Assembly (NCBI GenBank): GCA_963693315.1 | Contig: OY856188.1 | Location: forward strand, 162,228,002-162,292,001 | Length of the DNA stretch: 64,000 nt | Reading direction: 5' to 3' | Source of the DNA: Diogma glabrata | Lineage: Eukaryota; Arthropoda; Insecta; Diptera; Cylindrotomidae | Shown here: positions 12,861 through 25,679 of the stretch, in pieces | Layout: every line of letters begins with the position of its first letter | How positions within the stretch are numbered: the first letter of the stretch is position 1 | Notes under the pieces: model-generated | Databases searched by the model: none | Seen by the model: only the letters and a program-made list of their open reading frames with translations | What the model was told of the DNA's origin: nothing | Made by a program: the position numbers and the translations under genes

Positions 12861-13338
12861 TATGTGAAATTTTAATATGCTGTAGGGAAATTAGTCAAGA
12901 TTAATTGGCAGAAATTTTTTTTTCAATATCTTTATTCATTCAATAGTGCTGCCAAGTTTACGAAAATCAGAAAATTGAAAAATCTTTAAACCCAATTATC
13001 TCGAAACTACACTTTTGCGAATACGTTGTTTCATTATTAAAGCGACGATATTATTAAAGTTACTAAAGTCATCCACTTTCAAATCTATCTGATGCATTTT
13101 GGCAAAGTAACAATTGGGAATGAAGGGTTCTTTATCAGCTATTCGGCAATTGTAAAACGTAACAGTAGGTATTTTAAATTTTAATATCGATGTAAAGTTA
13201 TTTTATTTCAAATTTCGGTTTTTGTAAAAAGAGCATCCCAAAACTTTGTAATCATATTTATACAAACTGTTGGGTTTTGTTCGGCGCTATAATGGACTGT
13301 AGAGTCTGCGTGCCAGGATAAGTTCTGCCTCGTGCAAC

Positions 13339-14107
13339 TAGGGTATACGATGTCTACCATCGTGTACCCGGGTATTTTTCGGTTTTTTCACATACCCGAC
13401 TACCCGGGTGTCGCGATTAACTACCCGGGTAATTTTATCGACCGTAAAATTTTGATTTTCAACAAGCAATCAAAAGATTCCTAATTTGAATTAATATTGA
13501 TTGGGAAGTAGAACCTAGGACTTTTTAAGACTTAATGGACCTAGGTCTTAAGAGGAGTCAATGTGTTGTTGTGGCTCATATAGTAAGTCCTATTACACAG
13601 CACATTTTATTAAAAAAATTATCAGTCAAAAGTAAATTCAGCTCGAGTGAACAGCATTTGGGAGATAACCAAATTTTATTCTGTTCAACCAAAATGTTGT
13701 ACCTGTGTGTCTGATATTGTAAGGAAATACATAATATGTTGTTTAGGATATTGAACAGATTGATCATGCAGAAAATGCTTACATACTAGCTGAAATTCAG
13801 TTATTTATAAAACCAATTTTCCAAAACTAAATTTTGGACTGAACAAGCTTCAATTTATTTGAATTAGTTTCATAATAGCTTATTCACAAAATAAACTTAA
13901 ATATATTAACCCTACACGGCTGCACCCCCATTATACCTTAACTTTTCTAGTTATATTTTATTTCTTTTTAAAATACCCGGGTACCCGGGTAACCCAGGTA
14001 GTTCGAAAATTAATACTCGACTACTCGGGTACTCGACTACTCGACTACTCGGGTACTCGGGTACGAAAATTAATACTCTACTACTCGGGTATAATTTCGA
14101 TACCCTA
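13339..14107. mobile_element. Non-autonomous hAT element with 8-bp target duplication
   Basis: The ends TAGGGTAT (13339-13346) and ATACCCTA (14100-14107) are inverted. The flanking 8-mers are CGTGCAAC (13331-13338) and AGTGCAAC (14108-14115), a 7/8 target duplication of the hAT size. Both subterminal regions carry repeats of the palindrome TACCCGGGTA and its CTACTCGGG variants. The 769-bp element has no transposase. It contains a LINE 3'-tail fragment at about 13537-13617. Confidence 0.75.
13537..13617 (+). mobile_element. LINE 3'-tail fragment
   Basis: GGACCTAGGTCTTAAGAGG, GTGTTGTTGTGGCTCATATA and TTACACAGCACATTTTATTA followed by A residues match the 3' end of the LINE relic at 38362-40905 and of the derivative at 10096-10782. 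This is a fragment only. Confidence 0.6.
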
Positions 14108-15392
14108 AGTGCAACCTGTCCAACCATTTCTAATCTAATATAATCTAGGTTTTGTTTTTGTTTGTGTTAGAAATTGTATGTAGAGAAATTGTAAAAAGAA
14201 CTCCCAACCAAATAGCTACAACACATTATTTCAGAGTTTGATTAATTGATATAATTGATTTTGAATTATCTACTTATCTACTACTCAAGACCTTTCCAAC
14301 GATATATGTATTGCCACACTTTTGATGGGGCAAATATTATAAAATTGAACTGTGAAGCAAATAACTTGAAAAAAAAAACTAAATAGCCGAACAAAAAAAT
14401 ACTCCTATGACATTTTCCCCCTTTTTCCTCAAAAAATCGTCAAAATTCAAAAAAAAATTTTCGGCACATCTGCTACTCAAGACCTTTCCAACGATATACA
14501 TATTACCACTTTTTTGTTGGGGCAAATATTTTTAAGTTGTACCACAAAAATAGTGCTTACCTATTTATGTATTGATTGCTGGAAAAACTTGCTAGAAATA
14601 ATTGCCCCTAGATCTAAAAACTCAACATTTTGCTATTAAATAAGTAGAATTAATTTATTTATTAATGTAACTTTTAAATACGATAAATACGATATTACAT
14701 ATTATTTTAGATATGATTAATTAGACCGGAAGGCAGCGTTGCAAATGAAAAAGTCATTTGATACCGGTTGATTTTTATTTATTATAATTAATTAACTCCA
14801 GCTGATGATAAATCTGTCGGTCAGTTGCTAAAGTAGTTGTGGGGGAGTCGTTGTGGGGGAGTTTTAAACTGGTAAAAAAAACGAATTCCAAAAGTAATTT
14901 GATGCCACTTCAAAATTTGTATGATGCATGTTTACACCATAACAATTGATAAAAAAGTGATCAGCTGATTGGCGGATGGGGGATTATAGGACAGCTCCTC
15001 GTATACATCAGTATAAAAATGCAATATAGTCAAGACCTTTCTGCATAGGATCTTGATGAAACTTTGGCAAATGATCCAGGTTCACTTGAAAATGGAAGAT
15101 CTGAATTCATTTTAAATTTGGACAAAATGGCAGGGGGTCTCCCGAACACCTCTAAGTTTAAATCTTCAATAACTTCTAATTCCGACTTATGATCTTATGG
15201 AAACTTGGTTTATAAAATTTTAGTACTGTTTCCAATATTTCTGCCTACATAGTTCCGGTTTGACACTTCCGGTTAAAAAGTTTTTTTCCAGGTGTTTATC
15301 CCTACATGTAGCCTACAATTACCGATCGATTTTCATGAAACGTTGGTAAAAGCTTTCAAATAACATAAGAAAGATTTTATTAGCTTTTTGAG
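14108..15392. other. No gene seen; a short internal repeat
   Basis: CTACTCAAGACCTTTCCAACGATATA occurs near 14280 and again near 14471, each followed by a GGGGCAAATATT element, so the region is part of a decayed tandem or dispersed repeat. A similar GTGAAGCAAATAACTTGAAA stretch recurs near 22640. Nothing else is recognised. Confidence 0.45.
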
Positions 15393-16421
15393 TACATTGG
15401 CTAAAGGGTTGGGGGGTCCACCATACAACAGGTGGTTTTTTCCACACAGTTTTTATGTTTGTTGGGAGCCTAAAACATTCGTTCGGGAATGAATTTTGAC
15501 GACACTTTAAAAAAAGATGCAAATATATATGGCAAGAAACTGATTAGTTTTTGAGCGATAGTGAACAGAGTGGTGAGGAGTCCTCCAAACACCATTTTTT
15601 TTAAAGTTTAATAACATCTGTACGTGATATTCGAATTGGATGAAGCTTGGTACATAAACATTTGGTACGGTTCACAACAGTTCTGCATCCCAACTTCTGG
15701 TTTTTCATTTCCGGTAAAAAATGTTGGTGCTCCCAACAAACATTAAAAAAATTGTGACACGATATGCAGGTGTTCGGGAGGCCCCCCACGAATTAACTCA
15801 ATATTTTCCAACAACTAATCAGTTCTTTGTCATTTAAGTTTCATTATTTTTTCAAAGTGTCACTAAAATTGATTAATGAATGAAGTCTGTATGCTCCCAA
15901 AAAACTTTAAAAACCAAGTGCGAAAAGTCAGCAGTTGTAAGGTAAAAGTCAGCACTTTGATCAATCTTTCCCAAAAGATGATAATTATTTTTCACTAATT
16001 GCAACTTTTTCCATAAGTTTCATCATAATCACTTCATCATTGTAGGCTGCAGTGTGCTTAAAGGCACTGAAAAAACTTCAAAAAATTACAAACCAAATTT
16101 TTTTTACCGGAAATGAAAAACCGGAAGCTGTAATGCAGAACTGTTATGAACCGTACCAAATGTTTATGTACCAAGTTTCATCCAATTCGATTATCAGGTA
16201 CATATGTGATTAAGCTTTAAAAGAAAAAGGTGTTTGGGGGACCCCCCACCACTTTGTTCACTATCGCTCAAAAACTAATCAGTTTCTTGCCATACATATT
16301 TGCATCTTTTTCCAAAGTGTCGTCAAAATTCATTCCCGAACTAATGACCGCGCAAACATAAAAAACATTGTGGAAAACACCACCTGTTGTATGGTGGACC
16401 CCCAACCCTTTATCCAATGTA
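15393..16421. repeat. Large inverted repeat 1 (arms of about 300 bp)
   Basis: The arm at 15393-15700 (TACATTGGCTAAAGGGTTGG, GTCCACCATACAACAGGTGG, AACTGATTAGTTTTTGAGCG, ATTCGAATTGGATGAAGCTT) is the reverse complement, with scattered mismatches, of the arm at about 16125-16421. ACCGGAA/TTCCGGT pairs lie further in. Short open frames on either strand are complementary shadows of each other. No protein is recognised. Confidence 0.8.
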
Positions 16422-17013
16422 GCTAGAACTGTCTCTGTAAACCCAAAAATTTCCGACATTAAGCCCAAAAATCGAAAAAATCGTTATTTTTTCAAATTTT
16501 GGCGATTATGGCCCTAAAGGACTAGTTTTTGAAAAAAAGGCTAAATTTGCTACAATATGATACTAGAATTGTCTCTGTAGACCCAATAGTTTCCGAGATT
16601 GAGCCTTTCAAAGTTTATCATTTTTTTAACTTCGCAATATTTCGCAATATCTTGCAATATTTTAGACATTATTTTAGTACTCGAAAATTCATTCAGAACG
16701 ACAGAATTGCAAAAAATTACGAATTTCGAAAAAAATGATAAACTTTGAACTGCTTAATCTCGGAAACTATTGGGTCTACAGAGACAGTTCTAGTATCATA
16801 TTGTAGCAAATTTAGTCTACTTTTTTTCAAAAACTAGTCCTTTAGGGCCATAATCGCCAAAATTTGAAAAAATAACGATTTTTTCGATTTTTGGGCTTAA
16901 TCTCGAAAATTTTTGGGTTTACAGAGACAGTTCTAGGTACATTGGATAAAGGGTTGGGGGTCCACCATACAAGAGGTGGTTTTTTCCACAATGTTTTTTA
17001 TGTTTGTGCGGTC
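16346..17013. repeat. Large inverted repeat 2, overlapping repeat 1 (arms of about 320 bp)
   Basis: Sequence from 16346 (GACCGCGCAAACATAAAAAA) through GAACTGTCTCTGTAAACCCA and GGCCCTAAAGGACTAGTTTT is mirrored at 16690-17013 (CTAGTCCTTTAGGGCCATAA, CAGAGACAGTTCTAG, TTTTATGTTTGTGCGGTC). The centre is near 16680. Its left arm reuses the right arm of repeat 1, so GTCCACCATACAA-type sequence occurs three times in the region. Confidence 0.8.
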
Positions 17014-17425
17014 CTGAAAAGTATAACGAAAAAACTAGTCCTTTAGGGTTATAATCCCCAAAGTTTGAAAAAATAACAATATTTTCGCGGTTTTTTCGAT
17101 TTTTGACAAAGTTGCATTCGGCGCTCGAGGTCACAAACTTGGATTATTCATTAGGCCAACATCATAAACAAGTCCGCAAAAAATCAGAACTACCGGATTT
17201 GACGCATACTGTGATGTATAAAGTTACTGGACTATATCTTTTCTTTTTTTCATCTAAAAAAATCAATCAAGGAGAGAATGAGAAACATGTTTTCAAGAAT
17301 GAAATTAAAAGATGAAAACTTATTTGAGTGTATAGTTTTTTCTTTCATGAAAAGATAAAATAGAATTTATTTTTATCCGATCCTTATCTTATCTTTTCAA
17401 ATGATTGAGAATTTACACACTCTGG

Positions 17426-17542
<117 letters not shown>

Positions 17543-18275
17543 TATCTTATATATATAAAAATCACGTGTCACGATGTTTGTCCGCGATAAACTCCGCAAC
17601 AACCTAACCAATCTTAATAAAATTGTGTTCAGTGTGTGTATAATGGTCCAACTTGAGAGATAGGATAGTTTTTATTTTGATTAAACGCCTAAATATTTTT
17701 TAATTACGAATTAAATGTTAAATATGGATAGTTCATAAGCAAACTTTCAGATGGCGGCGTAAATTAATTAATTTACTGTCAAACCTGCTTTATCGACTTT
17801 TCAATCATCCATGTAGGGCCCATATAGACTATCATATTTTATTGAGCGATTATTTTGTTCCGGTATTTGTTGCAATGGCATTGCAAAAGGGGGAAAAGAA
17901 ACGAAATTCAATAAAATTTATATGGGATTTCATACAAAACACAACTTGAATAATTTTAAAAATTATCTATGAAATTTCTCATTTTGCTACAATTAAATAA
18001 TTTAAATTTCTTTTGGCGCTGCAAAAGGGGGAAAAGAGAATAAATTCAATAAAATTTATATGGGATTTCATTCAAAACACAACTTGAATAATTTTAAAAA
18101 TTATCTGTGAAATTTCTCATTTTACTACAATTAAATAATTTAAGTTTCTTTATGTACTATTACTGACAATGCGAATTAAATGTTCAATACGGATGGTTCA
18201 TAAGCCTACTTTCAGATGGCAGCGTAAATCAATTTATTCAATTCATAGTAAACTTCAACATCTGTATAAAGCCGT

Positions 18276-18722
18276 GCATTCACATACAACAGAAACAGAA
18301 ACCGAAACTGAAACTGAAAATTTTCAGTTTCTGTTTCTGTTTCTAATTTGGTTGACGGTGGTGAATAATAGCAGAAACGGAAACCGAATTTTGTTTGAGT
18401 TTGTGAATTTGTTATCCATTATGAATAATAAAATTGAAGAATAACAAAAACAAATAATTTGTATTTATTAAACCTATTTATTAAATTCAAAATTCAAAGC
18501 TTTTGCTATCACAATTCAACATAATAATTAATATTATGTGACAGTTTCTGGTCATGTAACAGTTTCAGTACTGAAACAATTCAATTTTAATTGTTTCCGT
18601 TTCAGACAAAACAGACGAATTTTCCGTTTCTGTTTCTGTTTCTAAATTCGGTTTCTGTTTCAGTTGCTGTCAAATTTGTATGAAAATCGGTTTCTGTTTC
18701 TGTTTCCGTTGTATGTGAATGC
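18276..18722. mobile_element. MITE with TIR GCATTCACATACAAC, inside the first Helitron copy
   Basis: GCATTCACATACAACAGAAA at 18276 mirrors CCGTTGTATGTGAATGC at the right end. GAAACAGAAACC repeats extend the inverted ends inward on both sides. It is 447 bp and non-coding. Flanks are CCGT and CCGG, so the target duplication is unresolved. Confidence 0.7.
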
Positions 18723-19542
18723 CCGGTTTAGGGCTATTATTAGACTATCAAATATGTTTTAGTAAAGAAAGTTTTGTTTTATTTGATAATAAACGAAAAG
18801 CGTATTATGCTAAGTAACCTTTCTGAAGTGTTAGAATGTATCGAAACCTGTAAAAAAATTAATGTATTGGTTCTTATAAAGTTTGAATAAAAATAATGTG
18901 GTTTTCTTTCTTTTCACTTTTCTAAATCAATTTATAAATTAGGATCTGAAAAGAACAAAAAACAAAAATTGATGTGAAATATGGTTTTATTAGTGATATT
19001 AAATGGCGGTTGTCTACTTATAAATTTGAAAAATTTCTGCAATATTCTGCAATTGCGTATTGAAATATTTATAAAAGATTCAATTAATTTGTAAATAAAA
19101 TAATTTTGTTTTATTCATTCTTATTTGTTTTCAATTTAAATTACTTCATTTTAGAGAAAAGCGTCTTCGTTTTTTTCTATGATGCATCTTTTTTCATCCG
19201 CCCAATGAAATATAGTATTTTACTTTTAATAAATCCATTTTGGAGTTTTTTTTATTTATTAGGAGTTCTTTTATTAAATGTTAGTTACATTATCTTCTTA
19301 TATATATAAAAATCACGTGTCACGATGTTTGTCCGCGATGAACTCCATAACAACGTAACCAATCTTAATGAAATGTTGTACAATGTGTGTATGATGGTCC
19401 AGCTTGAGAGATAGGATAGTTGTTATCTTGATTAAATGCCTAAATATTTTTTAATTGTAAATTAAATGTTAAATATGGGTTGTTCATATGCCAACTTTCA
19501 GATGGCAGCGTAAATCAATTTATTCAATTGATAGTAAACTTC

Positions 19543-19778
19543 AGGCGTGCTATACACCTGAGCTAAACTATGCGAAATATGCGAACTTTGTTTTTAAAAA
19601 AGTAATGTTTTAATGTGAATAAAGCTTTTTCAAAAAAATGTAATGTTTCCGTTTTTCTTTTCTTTTTTAAATATTTTGTTTCGGTAATGTTTTTTTCTAT
19701 AATTACGTTATATACATTACTTTTTAAAAACATAGTTCGCATATTTTGCATAGTTTAGCTCAGATGTATAGCGCGCCT
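19543..19778. mobile_element. Foldback MITE in the second Helitron copy
   Basis: Arms of about 65 bp begin AGGCGTGCTATACACCTGAG on the left and end CTCAGATGTATAGCGCGCCT on the right, with GCTAAACTATGC and ATATGCGAACT inside. Flanks TAAACTTC (left) and TAACTTC (right) are a near-perfect duplication. The related Helitron copy has the uninterrupted sequence around 18250, which supports a simple insertion. Confidence 0.75.
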
Positions 19779-19785
19779 TAACTTC

Positions 19786-21600
19786 ATATAAGGCCATTAT
19801 TAGACTATCAAATATGTTTTAGTAAAAGAGTTTTGTTTTATATTTGATAATAAACGAAAAGCATATCATGCTATGTCAAATACGTTACCAAAGATTATTA
19901 ACAATTTTGTGGAGGTTATATATTAATTATAGTAGTGCTATAAAGTATCGAAATCTGTAAAAAATTAGCGTATTGGTTTTTATAAAGTTTGAATAAAAAT
20001 AAGAGTAAAAATAAAGAAAACAATAATTTAAAGTTATTTTTTTATTTTTTTAAATTTTTCATTGGTCTTCAATGTTAATTTACAAAAATCAATATCAAAT
20101 TGAAAAATACTCTTATACGTATTGCTAATTAAAATAGAACGATTAGAGGTAAAAAAATAGTCATCAAAACTGGATGAAAAACTAGCGAAGTTTATTTTAC
20201 AACCTTTATGCTTGATTTATAGTCGGTAACTTTAACTTAACGTCAAGTACAAATGTATGAAAATGCACTAGAACATTTATAGTCGGTACGTAAACTTAAC
20301 GTTAACTTAACGTAAAGTTAATTTCATTCTATCTTAAGGATTTTTTGACGTTTAGTATAAAAACTGAAGAAAACTAATATTTAATTGCAAGTATCCATAA
20401 AAATAAAATTTTATTTATTAAAAAATTGCAAAAGATATAAAATTATCGACTTTAATTAAAGCCAAATATTAGCATGAAATTAATATGAAAATAAAGTTTT
20501 TTATTTTTAAATTTTGTATCAAATGTTTATTTCGAATTTTATTATTTTAAATTTTGATTGTGAAATCAGTTTGTTACTTTTAAAGCATTGATTGATTTAT
20601 AAAATTGATTACAAAACCAAAATTAATATCAAATAAAACGTCAAAGAATATGTAATTTCTTACCGACCTTAAATCAAAATTTTGTATAGAGTCTTAAGTT
20701 ACGGTTAAGTTAAAGTTAACGTCAACTCTCCAATTTCATGTCAAACTCTCCAATTTCATGTCCAATTTCATGATCAATATATTTGATAGTGTGATATACG
20801 CCTCATAAATTTGGGTTAGCCAATAGATGGTGCCGTATTTGTATTTAAGAAATTGGTTTTAATGTTAAAGTTTTCCAAATACACAACGCTTGCTTTTTCC
20901 AATTGTCGTGTATTATTTTTTCATTGGTGAGATTGGTGATAATTATTTTAGTTGGTTTTTTTTTAAATATCGGTTTATGCGCGTAGCTTGCTTTGATCAA
21001 TGTTTTTTTTCGTTGAATATAATTTTATGAAATGGAAAAATGAATGTATATTATTTTATTAAAATAATATGTAAAATATTTTGAAATAGCACATTTTTTT
21101 GGAAATTTTTGTTGAAAAAGATGATGAACAATGTCGTTGAAGCTACAATTTTGAATGGAAAATTCGAATGGAAAGATGTACTGTTGCTACGTATTTCAAT
21201 GATCGCAACATATATGGCATTTGAATTTAAACGTTTAGTTTCCAGTGCGACTCGCTCTTGCAATGACCATCAACAACTCAAAACGACTTTTCTTAAATTT
21301 TCTTTCTTATGAGATACCGACAATATGCGACGGGTATAATGTTAAATAAACAAAAGTTTTACACTATTTGGTGTAAAATAAATAAAGTTTTTAGAGTGAT
21401 TAAGCTAAAGTAATTATTTTAATTCACATGAATTTTGCAATTTTAAAGCATTTTTTATTTTCTCTCAGAAAAACTTCTTTAAAACAGTTTTTGTGTGTTT
21501 CGTGTCGGGAACAAATACAATTTACAATTGTATAATCACAGATGAAGAATTCAATTTAAATAAATATGCGATAATGAAGATTCAATTTAGAAATTATCTG
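19786..21600. other. Helitron interior, no gene recognised
   Basis: Non-coding AT-rich filler. A weak inverted repeat rich in TTAACTTAACG/CGTTAACTTTAACTT motifs spans about 20223-20740 and may be a decayed MITE. An open stretch at 21109-21312 shows no recognisable domain. Confidence 0.4.
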
Positions 21601-21624
21601 AACATGAAAATTGAAATATGTTTC

Positions 21625-21715
21625 GTTGTTGTTTCATCCACTGTGGCTGAGTCTGTAAGATGGCTTTGAACTATGATGTCTCTGATGAGTGTGAGTTCAA
21701 TCCCGACAATAATTA
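21625..21715 (+). repeat. tRNA-derived SINE-like head
   Basis: A-box-like TGGCTGAGTCTGTAAGA and B-box-like GAGTTCAATCC (about 21692-21702) have tRNA spacing, but acceptor and anticodon stems do not pair. The preceding block (GATGAAGAATTCAATTTAA, AGAAATTATCTGAACATGAA) also occurs before the similar copy at 52820, so this is a repeat family and not a tRNA gene. Confidence 0.55.
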
Positions 21716-22450
21716 CTTATTATCGGGAATAATACTTTTAATAATTACTATGAGCAATAATTACTCACAAAATCGCTTAAAAATTAATATTCCATTAATT
21801 TTGTCTATATATGGAACATATATGCCAATATATTGACTGTGTGTAAGATATTAGTTTCGCATTGATTTGCAACATTCAATAATAATCACTTTAAAATGGC
21901 TTAAAATGTTGACTAAATAGAAATATTTCTCATCCTATGAATTCAAATCCTATAAATTCATACACAAAAACTTCCAAATAATTTTGATTTTTTTTGCATC
22001 ACTTCTTTTATTCCTTTTTTGCATCACTTCTTCTATACCTTCATCAAATGTATTGTCACTATTCTTACTGCCCTTGCTGACCATAAAATCATATACCGAT
22101 CAAAATTTTTTGCAACGTAAAAGAAAGCGGTAAAGAAAGCGTATACTAAACCGCATGAGCACTGTGAAAATTTGTGAATCGATTTTTGTTCCGTATAATG
22201 TTCTAAATAGATTACACACCTGAAAACTTATTTGATCACGTATTTTTTATATATCCTTTGTTTTATATATAATACTATTTTTTTATATTTTACTGATCAA
22301 CAAGAGTGCTGATCCTTCCTTTTACATTCATATTAAAAAAAAATAGAAAACCATTTCTCATTACTACTCTTTGAAATTATTGTTACGTCAACAAAATGTA
22401 TACACACAAACTTTATTTATAGGCGTAGCAAAGCACGCCGGGTCCCGCTA

Positions 22451-22611
<161 letters not shown>

Positions 22612-23039
22612 TAGATAGATATAGATTGATTTTGAATTGTGAAACAAATAACTTGAAAAAAAGAACAAAATAACCGAACAAAACTCATAAAACACAACTA
22701 TCATATGAATAATCTCTGATTGTGATAGTTGTATAAACACAACTATCACTATCACAACTATCTACCTTTTTTTTAATAACATGATGTGATCGAGCAAAAA
22801 ACCAGTACATACAGCTCGGAAGAGAGCATGGCATATTATTCAGTGAAATGTACCCATCATACATCGTCCTCGGGCTTCATACACACTAAGGGAGAAAAAT
22901 ATGTACTTCTCTCCCTTGGTGTATAATCTCTTATTGTCTTTCGCTGCTAAAAAGAACGAGAAACAAAATGTCTTTTATTCATAATTAATCATTTAATAAT
23001 CATATAGGGACTATAAGGACAGTGGATTACAATTGGCTT

Positions 23040-23830
23040 CGATCGTCGTGCTCTAAGTGTTAGGCTGAAAGATGCTTTCTGTTTGTCTGCCGGCCGTCAC
23101 AAACTACGATAACTAGAAAACCGCTGAGGGGATTTAAAAAATTTTTGTTTCTAAAAAAAGGTTTGTTTATTCAATAGTCAATGGCCGCAAGAGCCGCAAG
23201 GACGATTTCTTCGATAATTTCAGATAACTGAAGTTTTTTGAAAGTTTTTTTTGTTTATCCGCGTTTCACCACTTCCAAATAATAGGAACAGTTGAGTTGT
23301 AAAAAAATAATAATTGCAGATAATGTTGTAATGTTGGTAATTGCAGATTAAATGTTGTTTTTTACAAAAGTTTTTATTAATGATCAGAAGAAGCATTTAC
23401 GCTAAACGGAAAAGTATTGCGAGCGTTTTTTTGAATGAATTCACTCCTTATTTCACTGACGACTAATTATAGGTACAACTGGAAAAATGTTAACTTATTG
23501 CAGACTAAATGTCGTTTTTCCAAAACATATAAATAACTTTTAAAAAGAAGAACTAACACTCAATGGAGAAGTTTTCTAAAAAGGTTTCTGGAGTCTGGAC
23601 TAAGTAGAACAGTTGGGTTGGAAAATATCAGATCGTTACATGTTTTTACTTAAAAGTTGTAACTATAGAAAAGAAGCAAGTAAAGTGTAGGTTTTTTGTT
23701 ATGTCTTCTGCACCAATAGAAGAAGTTGGGTTGAAAATAGCTTACATAAAAATCCTTAACACAGACCAAATTCTTAATACCTCAGAGACTTGAGATTTCG
23801 GCCCTTCATATTTTTACATTTGCCTTCTAT
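23040..23830 (+). repeat. Diverged R1-related copy (F)
   Basis: TTCTGTTTGTCTGCCGGCCGTC, AAAACCGCTGAGGGGATTT, CGCAAGGACGATTTCTTCGA and a terminal AATCCTTAACACAGACCAAA with GAGATTTCGGCCCTTCATAT follow R1 order. The central arrays are missing or unrecognisable. It is an older or distinct subfamily member. Confidence 0.5.
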
Positions 23831-24129
23831 GAAAACAATCATTTTTATTTATTTAAAATAATGGTAGCAAGCGTGACAAATATAATCAAATAAAATGTGC
23901 ATGGTGCACTAGTTTATCCACATTTCGTGCACGTTTTTTCCTAATTTTAAATTTCTTTTAACAAACTCTAGTTGAAGTTTAAAAGTATTTGATTGCTAAC
24001 GTCATTATTAAATCATGTTAACATTCATACAAAATGTGCAAAGAACTTTCTGGTATAAACAAAAAAATTTTGCTGTGTGCCTTTTATTTGATTAAAGTTT
24101 ACAAGTATTTGAGTGCGTCATACATATTT

Positions 24130-24966
24130 CGTCGGCTACATAGCATTTACGTGTAACAACATTTTAGAAAAATGGAAAGGAAGCTCACAAAACGATTTAT
24201 ATGCAATTCTAAACAAGCCTTAAAAAAAATTACTATCAATAAATAAAGAAATACAGTTTTTTTGATTTATTGATAAAAAAATTTATTTTTGTAACACATG
24301 CATAAGAAACATTCAATTTTGTACTAGAATAGAATAAGAGAAAAATCTACTTTTCCGCACATACGACCACAAAATATTTTGTATGCCTGGCAGATTTGTA
24401 GTTAAATCTATCCTAAATATAATATTTTTATAGCACTAAAATACCAAAATAATAATTTAAATAACTCACAATATAGTAAAAACTACTTAAACACAACCCA
24501 AAATCATTTGAATTGCAAGAAAAAACAATTTTTTGGGGTTTTTATAGTTAACAATTTTGACTCTTAGTTGGATTACTATGTTTTTTAAAAATCCGTAGTT
24601 GGATTGCTATGTTTATTTTTTCGAGCTAGTATAATTTACAACTATTACAACGAAGATGGCGTACTTTAATTATTTAAAGATCTTAAATTTGTTTATAACT
24701 TTGTTAAATAAATGATTAAATTAACAATTAAATAAATATTTATAAATTTTATGCATTTGTTACAAAAAATAGTGTGTATTACTAGTGCAAATGCGTTTTC
24801 CAAACAAGAGTTAGTTTGCAGCACAACTGTAAATAGGGAAACGCATTCGCACTAGCAATACAATCTACTATTTCAAGCTTGTGTAGAATCGCAACAAATC
24901 GTTTTGTGAGCTTCCTTTCGATTTTTCTAAAATTTAGTTACACGTTAATGATTTGTAGCCGACGAT
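24130..24966. repeat. Foldback element with arms of about 90 bp and a nested small MITE
   Basis: The left arm 24130-24219 (CGTCGGCTACATAGCATTTACG, GGAAGCTCACAAAACGATTT) is the complement of 24875-24966. Nested inside, about 24768-24874 forms its own inverted repeat (TATTACTAGTGCAAATGCGT / ACGCATTCGCACTAGCAATA). It is non-coding. Confidence 0.65.
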
Positions 24967-25679
24967 TTGTTTTAATTTAACATTTTTATATCATCTAAAC
25001 ATAAATACAAAATGTGCATAAATCTTTCGGGCATAAATACAAAAATGACTACCTGATGAGAAATAACTAAATGACCTGATGACTATAGGATCTTCTAATA
25101 TATGCTATGAATCTTTCCTAGAGTTATATTTTTGGTGACGTCATTATGAAAAATGAAGATTGCGGTCGAATGTTTAGGTTGTAAATTGAAAATGTTTGTG
25201 TGTGTTTGCATTTGTAATGAATCTGAGGTCGAGAAGGGGAAGGGGTGAGTTTTTAAGGGTAAAAAACGGTTTATCTCGATTTTCGGCAAAACTAAAAGTC
25301 CTATGGAAAAAAATTTTAAAGCAAAGTTGTAGGTAATAAAAAGATCTAAAACTTTTGGAGCAACACTTTTTTCACATAACCTCAAAATTTATGTGAAAAA
25401 TTCAAAAAACCAAGTTTTTGGTTTTTTATTTTTATCTTTTACAAAAAAAATTTTTTTTTACTTAATTTGGTGAAAACGTACCTTTTTATGTCCCAAATAC
25501 GCTGTAATTTATTTGATTTGAAATATTTATTTTTCCACCTTATTTTGACTTAATATCGAAAAAGCACTCTAATTTTAAATCGAAAATTCACCCGTCAAAA
25601 TATCAGCTTTTTTCAAAGAGTTGGTATGCTTTCTGTTCATTGAAATCTCTACTTTCCGATAGTGAAAAAAAATATATTA
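24967..25679. other. Non-coding, probable dispersed repeat
   Basis: An open frame on the minus strand (25095-25385) lacks any recognised domain, is bounded by low-complexity sequence and looks like repeat rather than gene. No internal copy elsewhere in the window confirms this. Confidence 0.4.

Larger units (their letters stand above)
11751..17424. mobile_element. Candidate large hAT-like unit (TIR CAGAGTGTGTAA)
   Basis: CAGAGTGTGTAA at 11751-11762 is mirrored by TTACACACTCTG at 17413-17424, and AATTCTCAAT follows in both ends; the left end has 11 extra bases in between. The 8 bp outside are ATATTTAC on the left and GTATTTAT on the right, identical at the six central positions and fitting the hAT nTnnnnAn target pattern. 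No transposase can be read inside, and the interior is full of other elements. The flanks are AT-rich, so chance agreement is possible. Confidence 0.4.

Noticed and set aside
15319..16468. Several 60-70-aa minus-strand frames with CWEHQHF-type composition
   Set aside because: They mirror each other because they lie in inverted-repeat arms; no family similarity.
25095..25385. 96-aa minus-strand frame with a protein-like composition
   Set aside because: No domain, no splice context, and repeat-like surroundings; I could not support a gene.
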